Positions 29,460-40,249 are shown, counted from the first letter of the stretch. The stretch is 64,000 bases of DNA from Alphaproteobacteria bacterium (GCA_028871345.1 JAGWNK010000013.1:25648-89647); one strand, 5' to 3'. The notes: generated from the sequence alone by a model not told the origin. Numbers and translations are program-made.

Positions 29460-29864
29460 TCAGCGGATGAAGTAACCGGCCGCCTTCCAGTTACCGGCGT
29501 CCATCATCATCGTAATCGTCTCTGTTGCGTCCGCCTTGTTCGCAAATCGAGTGTGGAAGCGAATGACGATGTACTGTCCATCCGGCGCGCCGGGCAACGA
29601 CGTGGCCGTTTCGGCGTCGACGAAATCGCGGGAGGTGACGCTCCCAAGAGACTCCCGCACGGGCTTCAGCTGCTTGGCCCAGTCCGATTGCGTGACGCGC
29701 GACTTCATCAGCGTGCTGGCGTCGGTCCAGCTCTGCGCGTAATTTCCGGCGTCGATCAGCTTGAGCCAGGCGCTCGCCGCATCGACAGCGGGCTGACTGT
29801 TGTCCGCAGCAATCGCCGCCACCGGCATCAAGAACGCGAACACGAGAGCAAGAAGCGCTTTCAT
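29460..29864 (-). CDS. Exported DUF4019 family protein
   Basis: A 134-residue protein with a cleavable signal peptide (MKALLALVFAFLMPVAAIAA) and a DUF4019 domain: AASAWLKLIDAGNYAQSW, SDWAKQLKPVRESLGSV and GQYIVIRFHTRFANK. The fold is probably a periplasmic alpha+beta (NTF2-like) domain of unknown role. An open frame extends six codons upstream to 29882, but MKALL is the sensible start. Confidence 0.8.
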   Translation of the reverse strand: MKALLALVFAFLMPVAAIAADNSQPAVDAASAWLKLIDAGNYAQSWTDASTLMKSRVTQSDWAKQLKPVRESLGSVTSRDFVDAETATSLPGAPDGQYIVIRFHTRFANKADATETITMMMDAGNWKAAGYFIR

Positions 29865-29895
29865 GGCATGGCCTCCGAGCAATGCATCATAGCCG

Positions 29896-29924
29896 GATCG
29901 GGCCAGCGCTGATGCGGCCCGATC
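29896..29924 (-). terminator. Hairpin downstream of sdhA
   Basis: GATCGGGCC (29896-29904) pairs perfectly with GGCCCGATC (29916-29924) around an 11-base loop, 58 bases past the sdhA stop. It may stabilise the sdh transcript 3' end. No T-tract follows on the minus strand, so intrinsic termination is doubtful. Confidence 0.45.
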
Positions 29925-29981
29925 GTCGCATGGTGAGGCGAAGAACGCGCGGAAGGAACGGCCGCTTCGACGGCAACAGGG

Positions 29982-31769
29982 TCAGTACGTGCGCGCCTTC
30001 GGCTCGATGTATTCGACATCGTTCGATAGCGTGTAGCTGTGCACCGGCCTGTAATCGAGGCGCACGTCGCCTGTCGTCGCGTCGAACCACGACATCGTGT
30101 GCTTCATCCAGTTCTTGTCGTCGCGGTTTGGATGATCCTCGCGCGCATGCGCTCCACGGCTCTCGGTGCGGTTCAAGGCGCCGGTAATCGCCACGGATGC
30201 CTGGGCGATGAGATTCTCGTATTCCAGCGTCTCCACGAGGTCCGTATTCCACACCATGGTACGGTCGGTGACGCCGATTTCGCCGAAGGAACGATAGATC
30301 TCCTGGATGCGCGCCTTGCCCTTGGCCAGCGTGTCACCGGTGCGAAAGACGGCTGCGTCTTCCTGCATCGCCTTCTGCATGGCCAGCCGCATCTCCGCCG
30401 TTGGCGTCCTGCCTTTGGCGTGGCGCAAGCGATCGAGGCGCGCAATCGCCTGTTCGCCGGCATCCTTCGCCAATTCGGGGTGCTTGCCGCCGTGCTCGAT
30501 GGTCTTGGCGGCCTGTATGCCGACGGCCTTGCCGAAGACGACGAGATCGATCAGCGAATTCGAACCAAGCCGGTTGGCGCCGTGCACCGATACACAGGCG
30601 CCTTCGCCGACCGCCATCAGACCGGGAATGACCGCATCGGGATCGCCGTCTCTCAGCGTGACGGCCTCGCCCATGTAGTTCGTCGGGATGCCGCCCATGT
30701 TGTAGTGCACGGTCGGCAGGACCGGAATCGGCTCCTTGGTGACGTCAACGCCTGCGAAGATGCGCGCGCTCTCGGTAATGCCGGGGAGACGCTCGTGAAT
30801 GATCTTCGGGTCGAGATGCGACAGATGAAGATGCACGTGATCCTTCGCCGGCCCGCAGCCGCGGCCTTCGCGGATTTCGACGGTTATGGCGCGCGAGACG
30901 ACGTCGCGGGAGGCAAGATCCTTGGCGTTGGGCGCGTAGCGCTCCATGAAGCGTTCGCCCTCGGAGTTCGTGAGGAAGCCGCCTTCACCCCGCACCCCTT
31001 CGGTGATGAGCGTACCGACCCCGTAAATGCCGGTCGGGTGGAACTGGATGAACTCCATGTCCTGCAGCGGCAGGCCGGCGCGCAGCACCATGCCGTTGCC
31101 GTCGCCGGTCTGGGTGTGAGCCCCGGTGCACTGGAAATAGATGCGGCCGTAGCCGCCGGTTGCCAGGATGATCTTGTGGGCCCGGAAACGGTGGATCGTG
31201 CCGTCGTCGAGGCACCAGGCCATCACGCCACGGACCGCTCCGTCGTCCACGATGAGGTCGAGCGCGAAATATTCGACGTAGAAGTTCACCTCGTGCTTGA
31301 CGCATTGGCCGTAGAGCGTGTGCAGCATGGCGTGGCCGGTGCGGTCCGCCGCTGCCGCGGTGCGCTGGGCGACGCCCTTGCCGAAATGCGAAGTCATGCC
31401 GCCGAAGGCGCGCTGGTAGATCTTGCCGTCGGCGGTGCGCGAGAAGGGCACGCCGAAATGCTCGAGCTCGTAGACGGCTTCAGGTGCGTTACGGCACAGG
31501 TATTCGATCGCATCCTGGTCGCCCAGCCAGTCGGAACCCTTGACGGTGTCGTACATGTGCCAGCGCCAGTCGTCTTCGCCCATGTTACCGAGCGCGGCGG
31601 CGACCCCGCCTTGCGCCGCCACCGTGTGGCTGCGGGTGGGAAACACCTTCGTCACGCAGGCTGTCTTCAGCCCGGCGCGGGCGCATTCCAGTGTGGCGCG
31701 AAGGCCGGCGCCTCCGGCGCCCACGACGACGACATCGAAGCTGTGGTCCGTGATGGGGTATGCAGTCAT
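29982..31769 (-). CDS. sdhA: Succinate dehydrogenase flavoprotein subunit
   Basis: The 595-residue FAD subunit of complex II, oxidising succinate to fumarate. It shows the FAD motif [17 protein letters not shown], covalent FAD His48 in [16 protein letters not shown], the active-site HPTGIYGVG segment, [10 protein letters not shown] and [20 protein letters not shown]. It is 11 bases downstream of sdhD in an sdhC-sdhD-sdhA unit. Normally sdhB follows directly; here only a hairpin and a DUF4019 gene follow, and sdhB lies at 43296-44090 on the other strand. Confidence 0.97.
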   Translation of the reverse strand: MTAYPITDHSFDVVVVGAGGAGLRATLECARAGLKTACVTKVFPTRSHTVAAQGGVAAALGNMGEDDWRWHMYDTVKGSDWLGDQDAIEYLCRNAPEAVYELEHFGVPFSRTADGKIYQRAFGGMTSHFGKGVAQRTAAAADRTGHAMLHTLYGQCVKHEVNFYVEYFALDLIVDDGAVRGVMAWCLDDGTIHRFRAHKIILATGGYGRIYFQCTGAHTQTGDGNGMVLRAGLPLQDMEFIQFHPTGIYGVGTLITEGVRGEGGFLTNSEGERFMERYAPNAKDLASRDVVSRAITVEIREGRGCGPAKDHVHLHLSHLDPKIIHERLPGITESARIFAGVDVTKEPIPVLPTVHYNMGGIPTNYMGEAVTLRDGDPDAVIPGLMAVGEGACVSVHGANRLGSNSLIDLVVFGKAVGIQAAKTIEHGGKHPELAKDAGEQAIARLDRLRHAKGRTPTAEMRLAMQKAMQEDAAVFRTGDTLAKGKARIQEIYRSFGEIGVTDRTMVWNTDLVETLEYENLIAQASVAITGALNRTESRGAHAREDHPNRDDKNWMKHTMSWFDATTGDVRLDYRPVHSYTLSNDVEYIEPKARTY

Positions 31770-31780
31770 GTCAGTATCCG

Positions 31781-32158
31781 TTATCCGATCGCGATTCTGA
31801 GCAGCGCGAACACGCAGGCGAGCGCGACGGCAAACGCGAACGCGTAGTTGAGGGTCCTCAGCAGCAGCTTCACGCCTTCATGGTGGATGTAATCGGTAAT
31901 CACTTCCTGCAGGCCCAGCGCCATGTGGTAGATCGAGACCAGCATGAAGGTGCCCATCAGAACGGCGTTCAGCGGGTTGGAAAGGAAGATGAGCACGGCG
32001 GGTTCGCGGGCGCCGACGAGGCCGAGGGCGGATACCGCAAACCAGATCGACAAGGGCACGAGCACAACGGCGCTGACCCGCTGGCGCCAGAAATGTCCGA
32101 CGCCCGAATGGGCGGCGCCGAGACCTTGCACGCGGTGCAGAGGCGTTTGCGAACTCAT
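31781..32158 (-). CDS. sdhD: Succinate dehydrogenase membrane anchor subunit
   Basis: A 125-residue membrane anchor with three hydrophobic segments (about 28-48, 58-80 and 97-122). The N-terminus [29 protein letters not shown] is the alphaproteobacterial SdhD hallmark; the [25 protein letters not shown] segment carries the heme/quinone-site histidine. The ATG overlaps the sdhC stop (ATGA). Confidence 0.93.
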   Translation of the reverse strand: MSSQTPLHRVQGLGAAHSGVGHFWRQRVSAVVLVPLSIWFAVSALGLVGAREPAVLIFLSNPLNAVLMGTFMLVSIYHMALGLQEVITDYIHHEGVKLLLRTLNYAFAFAVALACVFALLRIAIG

Positions 32159-32571
32159 TGGTAATAACCTCCCTGGCCAAGCCAGGCGAGCGCGAAGGCG
32201 CCGCCGGCCAGGATGAGCGAGAGCACGAAGACCAGGATGCCGGTCCGATTCGCGGTCGGCACCTCGAAGCCATAGCCGAAATCCCAGCTCAGATGGCGGA
32301 TGCCGTTCACGAGGTGGTAGGCGAGGGACCATACGAAGCCGAATAGGATGATCTGGCCGATCGGCGTGGCGACCATTCGATTGAAGAAGTCGAACGCATC
32401 CGGGCCGGTCGCCGTGGCGATCAGCCACCATGCGACGACGATGGTGCCGCCGACCAGCGCCACGCCGGTCATGCGATGGACGATCGACGTCGCCATCGTG
32501 ATCGGCCAATGGAATATGGTCAGAAACGGGGAGAGTGGGCGCGAGGCCACCTTGTGCGGGATATCCGCCAT
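32155..32571 (-). CDS. sdhC: Succinate dehydrogenase cytochrome b556 subunit
   Basis: A 138-residue cytochrome b subunit with three membrane helices. RPLSPFLTIFHWPITMATSIVHRMTGVAL contains the quinone-site residues (SIVHR-TG) and the LAYHLVNGIRHLSWD segment holds the heme-binding His. I use ATG 32571 (MADIPHKV), preceded by GAGG; the open frame continues upstream without conservation. It is the first gene of the sdhCDA unit. About 160 bases separate it from the divergent membrane protein. Confidence 0.95.
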   Translation of the reverse strand: MADIPHKVASRPLSPFLTIFHWPITMATSIVHRMTGVALVGGTIVVAWWLIATATGPDAFDFFNRMVATPIGQIILFGFVWSLAYHLVNGIRHLSWDFGYGFEVPTANRTGILVFVLSLILAGGAFALAWLGQGGYYQ

Positions 32572-32734
32572 GCCGATCCTCGAAGATAAGGGGCGCGAAA
32601 CGGGCCGGAGTGTAGGTTTGTGTGACCCTAAGTCAACCGATGTGACGCGTTGCGGCACGGCCAAGACGCAGTTTGCGGTTTCAGGGCCGTTGAGCCATTG
32701 TCGCACCCGTCGTGGCGGTTTTTTCGTATCAGGC

Positions 32735-34180
32735 ATGAGCGATTCGCAGGTTGGGACGTTGCGCCGGCCCCGTCTGGTCGCGCACTGGCGCTTGGTTCTG
32801 GCAAGGGCGCCGCTGTCCGGCGTTGCCGCGGAAATGTCCGCCATTCTGCTGCTGTGCCCGGCCTTTCTCTACATGGCGGCCTGGAACCGCTTCCCCTTCG
32901 TGTTCTTCGACACCGGGGCCTACGTGTTGGAGGGCTTCGCCAAGGTCTTCGTCCCGGAGCGCTCGGCGGTTTATTCGCTGTTCCTGCATTATGTGCATGG
33001 CCGCCAGAACCTCTGGTACGTGGCCATCGTACAGTCGCTGATGACCGCCTTCGTGGTGACCGAATTTGCACGGGCGTTGCGGCCGAAGACCACGATCTGG
33101 AAACTTCTCGGCATCAGCCTGGCACTGTCGATCTTCACGAGCGTGGCTTGGTACGTCGGGCAAATCGAGCCCGACTGCATGACGGCCGTGCTGGTGATGG
33201 CGCTGTACCCGCTGGCATTCCGGCTGCGGCAGGTGGGGTGGCCGAGGGCGGCGCTGCTTGTCGCCGTCGCCGCTTTTGCGATCGGCGCCCATCCGTCGCA
33301 CCTCGGGCTGGCGGCGGGTCTGGTGATGTGCCTGGCATTGGTCCGGCTGGCCGGGATGGTGTGGCGTTACGAGCGGCTGCCAAAGCCCAACATCGTCCTC
33401 CCGGCCCTGGTCTTCGTCCTCGGTCTGGGATCGGTTCTCGTCGCGAACTATTCGATCACCCACAAGATTTTCGTGAGCAAATCGGGCTCGATATTCCTGA
33501 CCGCGCGGCTGATGGGGGACGGGGTCGTCAAGGAGACCCTCGACGAGATCTGCCCAGCGCAATCCTTGGACCTGTGCGCCTACAAAGACCGGCTGCCGCC
33601 GTCCGCGGATGCCTATCTTTGGGCTCCGGACAGCCCGTTTAACAAGCTTGGGCGCTTCTACGGCGACCAAAAGCAATACGGCATCATTGTCCGCGAGAGC
33701 CTCGAACGTCACCCCATACAGAGCATTGCCACGGGCTTGTGGGACTCGTTTCGCCAGTTGCTGATGTTCCGCACTGGCGACGGCGTGGCGCCGCAGGAGT
33801 GGGTGCTGGTCCCTATGTTCCGCGACTTCATGCCGAAGCAGTACCGGGATTACATGTCCGCCCGGCAGCAGCGCGGCAGCCTGCGCTTCAATGACGTCAA
33901 TGTCGTCCACTACCCGCTTGCCGTGTTTTCGCAGGTCTGGCTCCTGGTCGTACTGATACGCGCACTGCGCCGTCGGCGCTGGAACCTGGCGGTGCTGCCG
34001 GCCTTCCTTCTGCTCGCCTTCATCGGCAATGCGCTCGTCTGCGGGATGTTCTCGGGACCGCACGACCGTTACCAGTCGCGCCTCGTGTGGGTCGCGACGC
34101 TGACAGTGTTGTTGACAACCAGTCCGAGGCTCGAACGTGCCTTGCGGGCGCCGGCGAATCCGGCCCTTAATGCCTTGTGA
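32735..34180 (+). CDS. Polytopic membrane protein of unknown function
   Basis: A 481-residue protein with about ten membrane segments (about 32-52, 95-115, 122-142, 150-168, 180-198, 202-222, 235-258, 390-410, 420-440 and 448-462) and one large soluble loop (about 265-390) with conserved-looking YLWAPDSPFNKLGRF. Early FFDTGAYVLEGFA and a QIEPDCM motif between helices recall GT-C-like membrane glycosyltransferases, but no diagnostic motif is seen. ATG 32735 is chosen because the longer open frame runs back through the sdhC gene. It is translationally coupled to rpe (TGATG). Confidence 0.6.
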   Translation: MSDSQVGTLRRPRLVAHWRLVLARAPLSGVAAEMSAILLLCPAFLYMAAWNRFPFVFFDTGAYVLEGFAKVFVPERSAVYSLFLHYVHGRQNLWYVAIVQSLMTAFVVTEFARALRPKTTIWKLLGISLALSIFTSVAWYVGQIEPDCMTAVLVMALYPLAFRLRQVGWPRAALLVAVAAFAIGAHPSHLGLAAGLVMCLALVRLAGMVWRYERLPKPNIVLPALVFVLGLGSVLVANYSITHKIFVSKSGSIFLTARLMGDGVVKETLDEICPAQSLDLCAYKDRLPPSADAYLWAPDSPFNKLGRFYGDQKQYGIIVRESLERHPIQSIATGLWDSFRQLLMFRTGDGVAPQEWVLVPMFRDFMPKQYRDYMSARQQRGSLRFNDVNVVHYPLAVFSQVWLLVVLIRALRRRRWNLAVLPAFLLLAFIGNALVCGMFSGPHDRYQSRLVWVATLTVLLTTSPRLERALRAPANPALNAL

Positions 34181-34839
34181 TGGCACTTCCGGTTCGCGTC
34201 GCCCCGTCGATCCTGTCTGCGGATTTCTCGCGCCTTGGCGCGGAAATCGAAGCGCTCACCGATGCCGGCGCGGACATGATCCACGTCGACGTGATGGACG
34301 GCCACTTCGTGCCGAATATCACGATCGGTCCTCCGATCGTCAAGGCGCTGAGAGCGCACACCAAGAAGCCATTCGACGTGCATCTGATGATCTCGCCGGT
34401 CGATCCTTACGTGCCGGCGTTCGCTGAGGCGGGGGCCGACGGCATCACGGTCCATCCGGAGGCCGGTCCGCACATCCACCGCTCGCTGCAGCTGATCAAG
34501 AGCCTGGGAAAGCGGGCAGGGATCGTGCTCAATCCGGGTACCCCGGTGGACCACATCGATTGTGTGCTGGATCTGGTCGACCTGGTCCTGATCATGACGG
34601 TCAATCCCGGCTTCGGCGGGCAGACCTTCTTGTCGTCCCAATTGCGAAAGATCGAGGCCGCCGCTGAGCGGATCGCGAAGTCGGGACGGGAAATCGCGCT
34701 CGAAGTCGACGGGGGAATCACGCCCAAGACTGCCAGGCAGGCCGTCTCGGCCGGTGCCAACGTCCTCGTGGCCGGGACGGCGGTGTTCAAGGGCGGGGCG
34801 AAGAACTACGCCGCCAACATCGCGGCGTTGAGAGGCTAG
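34180..34839 (+). CDS. rpe: Ribulose-phosphate 3-epimerase
   Basis: A 219-residue TIM-barrel epimerase of the pentose phosphate pathway interconverting ribulose 5-phosphate and xylulose 5-phosphate. Conserved motifs are APSILSADFSRLG, the metal-binding HVDVMDGHFVPNITIGP (His and Asp ligands), LMISPVDPYVPAFAEAG, MTVNPGFGGQTF and EVDGGITPKTA. The ATG overlaps the preceding TGA by one base; a GTG at 34177 is an alternative. The heparinase-like gene follows after one base. Confidence 0.96.
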   Translation: MALPVRVAPSILSADFSRLGAEIEALTDAGADMIHVDVMDGHFVPNITIGPPIVKALRAHTKKPFDVHLMISPVDPYVPAFAEAGADGITVHPEAGPHIHRSLQLIKSLGKRAGIVLNPGTPVDHIDCVLDLVDLVLIMTVNPGFGGQTFLSSQLRKIEAAAERIAKSGREIALEVDGGITPKTARQAVSAGANVLVAGTAVFKGGAKNYAANIAALRG

Positions 34840-34840
34840 G

Positions 34841-36544
34841 GTGGGCAAGCCGTCGCGGCCGACGCCGCTTTCTCTGGTCCCGGAAGCATTGGGCGTAGCG
34901 CTCTGGCGGTCGGGCACGGGATTGCGCGGCTGGACGCGGCGGACTTGGCTTTACCGGCGCCTGCTGGTGGGGCCGCATTCCGACCGGATCGCGTTCCATC
35001 CCTACGATGCGCTGCCGCGCCGCCTGGAAGATGCCGACGCGCTGCTGCGGGGACGCTTCCGCTTCGAAGGGGAGACGGTGGAAGTGCGCGACCGCTCCGT
35101 TTTCGATTTGGCCGCGCCGTCCCAGGAATGGGCCGAAGGGCTGCACGGTTTTGCCTGGCTGCCGCCGCTGGCCGCCGCGGGCGGTGACGCGGCCCGGACC
35201 CTCGCCACCAACTTGACGACGCAATGGATGCGCCGCTGTTCGCGCTACCGCGAGCCGGCCTGGCTGCCCCACGTCATCGCCCGGCGGCTGATCGCGGTCT
35301 TTTGCCACGGCCGGTTCATTCTCTTGAATTCCGAAATGCTCTGGCGGTCGAAGGTGTTTGTGTCGCTGCGCGAGCAGTCGCGCATGCTGCAGCGAATCAT
35401 CAGCGAAGCGCCCGAAGGCTTGCCGAGGTTCGAGGCGGCGACTGCGCTGGCGCTGTCGGGTGCCTGCCTGTCCGACGCGGCGCGGTTGGATGCCGGTCTG
35501 GTGCGATTGAACCAGGAGATCGCCCGCCAGATCCTGCCGGACGGCGGACATGCCTCGCGCTCGCCGGAAGAGCTCGTTGACGCCTATCGCTATGTCGTCA
35601 TGGTGATGGATGCGCTCGCCGCCACGGGACACCGGGTTCCCCAGGATCTGCGCAGCGCCCATGACCGCATGGCGCCGATGATTCGTTTCTTCCGGCACGC
35701 CGACGGCGGTCTCGCGCTGTTCAATGGCGGTGGTGAAAGCGATTCCCGCATGGTGGCGGGCCTGCTGACCCGTGACGAAGTACGCGGTCAGCCTTTCGCC
35801 TTTGCGCCGCATTCGGGCTACCAACGACTGGCCGCCGGGCGCACGCTGGTGCTGGTTGAGTGCGGAACACCACCGGCGAACGCCTATTCGGTCAACGCCC
35901 ACGCCGGGTGCTTGTCGTTCGAACTGAGCGCCGCCGCCCAGCGGATCGTGGTCAACTGCGGCACGCCCGCCGTGGCGGGCCACCGCAAATGGCAGAAGGC
36001 GCTGCGGGCCACCGCCGCACATTCGACCGTGACCGTCGCCGATACCTCGAGCGCGCTTGTGCTGGGCGACGGCTGGATCAGGCGTCTGGTGGGGCCGCGC
36101 TTGGTTTGTGGGCCGACGAAAATCGAGACCAGGCGGGTGGAGACGGACAAAGGCTGGACCGTCGAGGCGGCGCATGACGGCTACGAAGCTGCCTTCGGGA
36201 TCCGCCACGAGCGGTCGCTGACGCTCTCGCCGCAGGGGCTGGCGCTGGCGGGTCTCGATCGTCTGGTTCCGCAAGAGGACCGCAAGACGGGGATCGTTTT
36301 CGCGATCCGGTTCCACATACATCCCGACGTGCGCGTCTCGACGGCCCAAAGCGGTGACGTCATCCTCAAGCTGCCGAACGGAGAGGGATGGCGCTTCCGG
36401 GCCGACGCGCCGCTGAACGTCGAGGAAAGCGTCTATGTCGGCGGCGACAATGTGCGCCGCACCGAGCAGCTGGTTCTGACGGGCGCCGTCAAGAATAAGA
36501 GCGTTGAAATCAACTGGATGTTCGATCAGATCGGTGCGGCATAG
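34841..36544 (+). CDS. Heparinase II/III family protein
   Basis: A 567-residue protein with an N-terminal alpha/alpha toroid region (about 100-330) and a C-terminal beta-sandwich heparinase II/III-like domain (about 340-540; CLSFELSAAAQRIVVNCGTP, HSTVTVADTSS, WTVEAAHDGYEAAFGIRHERSL). Alphaproteobacterial members commonly sit near rpe/purH; the substrate is unknown and no signal peptide is evident. The start is a GTG one base after rpe. No purH follows here. Confidence 0.82.
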   Translation: MGKPSRPTPLSLVPEALGVALWRSGTGLRGWTRRTWLYRRLLVGPHSDRIAFHPYDALPRRLEDADALLRGRFRFEGETVEVRDRSVFDLAAPSQEWAEGLHGFAWLPPLAAAGGDAARTLATNLTTQWMRRCSRYREPAWLPHVIARRLIAVFCHGRFILLNSEMLWRSKVFVSLREQSRMLQRIISEAPEGLPRFEAATALALSGACLSDAARLDAGLVRLNQEIARQILPDGGHASRSPEELVDAYRYVVMVMDALAATGHRVPQDLRSAHDRMAPMIRFFRHADGGLALFNGGGESDSRMVAGLLTRDEVRGQPFAFAPHSGYQRLAAGRTLVLVECGTPPANAYSVNAHAGCLSFELSAAAQRIVVNCGTPAVAGHRKWQKALRATAAHSTVTVADTSSALVLGDGWIRRLVGPRLVCGPTKIETRRVETDKGWTVEAAHDGYEAAFGIRHERSLTLSPQGLALAGLDRLVPQEDRKTGIVFAIRFHIHPDVRVSTAQSGDVILKLPNGEGWRFRADAPLNVEESVYVGGDNVRRTEQLVLTGAVKNKSVEINWMFDQIGAA

Positions 36545-36564
36545 CCGCCGGCACGGGAGCGGCC

Positions 36565-37191
36565 ATGCCCGCGGGCAGCGTGGAAGGCGTCATCTTCGAT
36601 CTGGGCGGCGTGCTCATCGACTGGGATCCGATGCGCGTCTACCGCGACGTTTTCCGCGGCGACGAAGCAAGGGCCGCCGATTTCCTGGCACGAATCTGCA
36701 CCCAGGACTGGAACGAATTGCAGGACGCCGGCCGCGGCCTGGACGAGGCGACGCGGGAGCGCATCGTTCTTTTCCCGGAATTCGAAGCGGAGATCCGCGC
36801 CTATTACGGGCGCTGGGTCGAGATGATCGGCGGACCAATCCCCGGCACCGCGGGCATCCTGCGCGAGCTGAAGTCGCTGGGGCTTCGCGTCTTCGCGCTG
36901 TCGAACTGGAGCGGCGAGACCTTCCCGAAGGTGCGCCACGAATTTCCCGAACTCGACCTGTTCGAGGAGATATTTCTTTCGGGCGATCACGGCTGCACCA
37001 AGCCCGACGCGAAGTTCTACCGCATTGCCTTGGGCCGCATCGGGCTCGAAGCCGGCAAGCTTGCCTTCATCGACGACAATGTCCGCAACATCGAGGGCGC
37101 CCGCAGGCTCGGCATGAAGACGGCGGTGTTCACCACCGCGGAGGCCTTGCGCGCCGATTTGCGCGCCCTTGGCATTGCCCTGGCGCCTTGA
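36565..37191 (+). CDS. HAD-superfamily phosphatase (YihX-like)
   Basis: A 208-residue HAD hydrolase. The nucleophile Asp lies in VIFDLGGVLIDWDP; the residue two after it is Gly rather than the usual general-acid Asp, as in YihX-type family members. Motif II SNWSGE, the motif III Lys in TKPDAKFY and motif IV FIDDNVRN are present. YihX acts on alpha-glucose 1-phosphate in E. coli, which would fit the glycogen genes nearby, but the substrate here is not established. It begins 20 bases after the heparinase-like gene. Confidence 0.82.
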   Translation: MPAGSVEGVIFDLGGVLIDWDPMRVYRDVFRGDEARAADFLARICTQDWNELQDAGRGLDEATRERIVLFPEFEAEIRAYYGRWVEMIGGPIPGTAGILRELKSLGLRVFALSNWSGETFPKVRHEFPELDLFEEIFLSGDHGCTKPDAKFYRIALGRIGLEAGKLAFIDDNVRNIEGARRLGMKTAVFTTAEALRADLRALGIALAP

Positions 37192-37195
37192 CGGG

Positions 37196-37582
37196 TTACA
37201 GGCTTTCGATGGCGCGGCGCAGCTTGTCGCGGATATGGCCGGCCATCGCCTTGAGCCTGGGGTTGTCGATCGCCATCATCGATGCGACGGGATCGACGGC
37301 GGCGACTTCGATCACGTCCGCTGCCGTTTCCTGCACCACGACGTTGCAAGGCAGCATCGTTCCAATCTTGTCTTCGATCTGGATGGCCTCGTGCGCGTAG
37401 GAGGGATTGCAGGCGCCCAAAATGCGATAATTGCGGAAATCGATGTCGAGCTTCTTGCGGAAGGTCTCCTTCACGTCGATCTGGGTGATGACGCCGAATC
37501 CTTCGCGGGCGAGGGCTTCGGTGGTCCATTGAACCGCATCTTCGAACGAGCCGGTCAGGGTCTTGGCAAGGAAGTAGCTCAC
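37196..37582 (-). CDS. DUF302 family protein
   Basis: A 128-residue soluble protein with the DUF302 pattern: SFEDAVQWTTEALAREGFGVITQIDVKETFRKKL, then YRILGACNPSYAHEAIQ and the Pro-Cys-containing LPCNVVVQE. The GTG start at 37582 has GGGAG six bases upstream; the open frame continues to 37708 without conservation. The function is unknown; related proteins are often associated with metal or redox stress. It converges with the HAD gene 4 bases away. Confidence 0.85.
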   Translation of the reverse strand: MSYFLAKTLTGSFEDAVQWTTEALAREGFGVITQIDVKETFRKKLDIDFRNYRILGACNPSYAHEAIQIEDKIGTMLPCNVVVQETAADVIEVAAVDPVASMMAIDNPRLKAMAGHIRDKLRRAIESL

Positions 37583-37804
37583 GTTCGTCTCCCGAACTGT
37601 GCCTGGAACAGGGTAGCTGCGCGCCGGAGGCAGGAAAAGCGAGATTGCGGAGGATGCGTCCGATGCGCATGATCGCAAAACGCCGGGCCCCGGAGACGAC
37701 AAGATCATGCGGCCCTGCGGCCGGAATCGACCGCGGCCAGTTGCCTGACTTGCCTCGCCAATTCCGCGACGCTATTTCGGTCGTGCCGCAATCTGGAGGC
37801 TCCC

Positions 37805-38836
37805 ATGAAGGCACTCGTCAAGTCCAACGCCTTGGAAGGCTTGTGGCTCCAGGATGTCCCGGAGCCTGAGTGCGGCATCGACGACGTCCTGATCAAGGTC
37901 CTCAAGACCGGCATCTGCGGCACCGACGTTCACATCTACAACTGGGACGCCTGGGCCCAGAAGACGATCAAGCCCGGCACCGTGATAGGCCACGAGTTCG
38001 TCGGCCGCATCGTTGCCGTCGGCTCCAATGTCCATGGCCACAATGTGGGCGATCTCGTCAGTGCGGAGGGCCACATCGTCTGCGGCCATTGCCGGAATTG
38101 CCTGGCCGGCCGGCGGCATCTGTGCGCCAACACGCTGGGCGTGGGCGTCAACCGCAACGGCGCCTTTGCCGAGTTGATCGCCGTTCCGGCGCTCAACATC
38201 TGGCACTGCAACGCCAAAATTCCCTTGGAGCTCTATGCAATCTACGACCCGCTGGGGAATGCCGCCCACACGGCATTGTCCTTCGATCTGGTGGGCGAAG
38301 ACGTTCTGATCACGGGCGCGGGTCCCATCGGCGTTTCGGCGGTCCCGATGGCGCTGAAGGCGGGCGCCCGCTACGTGGTGGTGACCGACGTCAACGATTA
38401 CCGCCTGGGCCTGGCCGAGAAGATGGGCGCCACGGCGGCCATCAATGTGAAGAGGCAGGATCTGCGCGAGGTCATGTCGCGGCTGGGCATGCAGGAAGGC
38501 TTCGATGTCGGCCTCGAGATGTCGGGCAACCCGGCGGGCTTCCGCCAGATGCTCGAGACCATGGCCAATGGCGGCAAGATCGCCATGTTGGGCATCCAGT
38601 CCGAACAGACGGGCATCGACTGGAACACGGTGGTCTTCAAGGGCCTCACGATCCGCGGCATCTACGGGCGCATGTTCGGCGAGACCTGGTACAAGCTCAC
38701 ATCGATGATCCAGTCTGGCATGGACATCAGCCCCATCATCACCCATCGCTTCCCCTACAAGGATTTCCAGAAGGGCTTCGACGTGATGCGGTCGGGCAAT
38801 TCCGGGAAGGTCGTGCTGGACTGGAGCGAGCTGTGA
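37805..38836 (+). CDS. tdh: L-threonine 3-dehydrogenase
   Basis: A 343-residue zinc-dependent MDR dehydrogenase oxidising L-threonine to 2-amino-3-ketobutyrate with NAD+. Catalytic zinc ligands are in [15 protein letters not shown] and GHEFVGRIV; structural zinc cysteines in [16 protein letters not shown]; the Rossmann motif is [13 protein letters not shown]. The start has GGAGGCTCCC upstream. It overlaps kbl (GTGA), forming the two-step threonine-to-glycine pathway. Confidence 0.95.
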   Translation: MKALVKSNALEGLWLQDVPEPECGIDDVLIKVLKTGICGTDVHIYNWDAWAQKTIKPGTVIGHEFVGRIVAVGSNVHGHNVGDLVSAEGHIVCGHCRNCLAGRRHLCANTLGVGVNRNGAFAELIAVPALNIWHCNAKIPLELYAIYDPLGNAAHTALSFDLVGEDVLITGAGPIGVSAVPMALKAGARYVVVTDVNDYRLGLAEKMGATAAINVKRQDLREVMSRLGMQEGFDVGLEMSGNPAGFRQMLETMANGGKIAMLGIQSEQTGIDWNTVVFKGLTIRGIYGRMFGETWYKLTSMIQSGMDISPIITHRFPYKDFQKGFDVMRSGNSGKVVLDWSEL

Positions 38837-40026
38837 GCGCGAAGCTGGACGCCTCCCTGCGGTCGGATCTTGCCGCCATGCAGAAGGCCGGAACGCTCAA
38901 GACGTTCCGGCACATCACCGGGGCCATGGACACGGAAGTCACCATGGCCGAGCGTCAGGGCCGCGTTCTGGTCCTGTCGTCGAACAACTATCTCGGGCTT
39001 GCCGATCATCCCGAGGTCGTGGCCGCCGGCAAGAAGGCGCTCGACGAATTCGGCGCGGGTACGGCGTCGGTGCGCTTCATCTGCGGCACCTTCTCGATCC
39101 ATGACGAGATCGAGAAGACCTTAGCGCGCCTGTCGCACACCGAGAGCGCGTTGACCTACGTCTCGTGCTGGGCGGCCAATACCGGCCTCGTTCCGGCCGT
39201 GGCGGGGGAAGGCGACGCCCTGGTCTCGGATGCACTCAATCATGCTTCGCTGATCGATGGCTGTCGGGCATCGAAGGCGCAACGGCTCGTCTACAAGCAT
39301 TCCGACATGAGTGACCTCGAAAGCAAGCTGGCCGAGGTCAAGGGTGCACGGCGGATTTTTGTCGTCACGGACGGCGTCTTCAGCATGGAGGGCGATCTGG
39401 CGCGTCTGCCGGACATCGTATCGCTGGCGCAGAACGCGGGGGCCTCGGTGATCCTCGATGACTCGCACGGCGTCGGCGTCATGGGGGCTCATGGCCGCGG
39501 CACTTGCGAGCACTTCGGACTTGAGGGACAGATCGACATCATCACGGGCACTCTGGGCAAGGCGCTGGGCGGAGCGGCGGGCGGCTATGTGGCCGGGTCG
39601 AAGGCGCTGACCGATTACCTGAGCCAGGTTTCGCGGCCGCAACTGTTCTCCAACGCACTGCCGGCAACCATCGCGGCCAGCGCCAGGAAGGCCATAGAGA
39701 TCCTGGAGCGCGAACCATCCCGCGTGGAGCGGCTGCACACGCTGGCGCGCACCATGCGCAACGGCCTGAAGGCGCGCGGCTTCAAGCCGCTGGAGGGCGA
39801 GTCTGCCATCGTGCCTATCATCGTCGGCGACACGGCTTTTGCGATCCGCATGAGCCAGGAACTGCTGTCAGAGGGCATCTTCATCACCGGCTTCGGTTAT
39901 CCCGTGGTGCCTGAAGGCACGGCGCGGCTGCGAATCCAGATGTGCGCCTCGCTGACGGACGCGCAGGTGGCGTTCGCCCTGGAGCGATTTGAGAAGGTCG
40001 GCAGGAAACTGGGCGTGATCAAGTAG
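38833..40026 (+). CDS. kbl: Glycine C-acetyltransferase (2-amino-3-ketobutyrate CoA ligase)
   Basis: A 397-residue PLP enzyme of the alpha-oxoamine synthase family that cleaves 2-amino-3-ketobutyrate with CoA to glycine and acetyl-CoA. The PLP-lysine segment is [19 protein letters not shown]; upstream [14 protein letters not shown] carries PLP contacts. GTG 38833 overlaps the tdh stop. No hairpin terminator was seen in the 223-base spacer that follows, and nothing else was recognised there. Confidence 0.94.
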   Translation: MSAKLDASLRSDLAAMQKAGTLKTFRHITGAMDTEVTMAERQGRVLVLSSNNYLGLADHPEVVAAGKKALDEFGAGTASVRFICGTFSIHDEIEKTLARLSHTESALTYVSCWAANTGLVPAVAGEGDALVSDALNHASLIDGCRASKAQRLVYKHSDMSDLESKLAEVKGARRIFVVTDGVFSMEGDLARLPDIVSLAQNAGASVILDDSHGVGVMGAHGRGTCEHFGLEGQIDIITGTLGKALGGAAGGYVAGSKALTDYLSQVSRPQLFSNALPATIAASARKAIEILEREPSRVERLHTLARTMRNGLKARGFKPLEGESAIVPIIVGDTAFAIRMSQELLSEGIFITGFGYPVVPEGTARLRIQMCASLTDAQVAFALERFEKVGRKLGVIK

Positions 40027-40249
40027 CGGAACGACCCGGTTCGAAGGCCTTCCGCTCCTGCATCAAATAATTCTTTGACCTAAGTGCGATTGCGTCCAAG
40101 GTGAAATCGGAGCGATGCAGCGCGCCCGATCGCACGGCCTTGAATCCGTTTCCGCATTTCGAGTTTGGGCAGTGAACTGGTCAATTTTGTCGCACCCCTT
40201 GACAGGTGGGGCTGCCGTCGCCATTTCCGTTATATCGCCACAAGTCCAT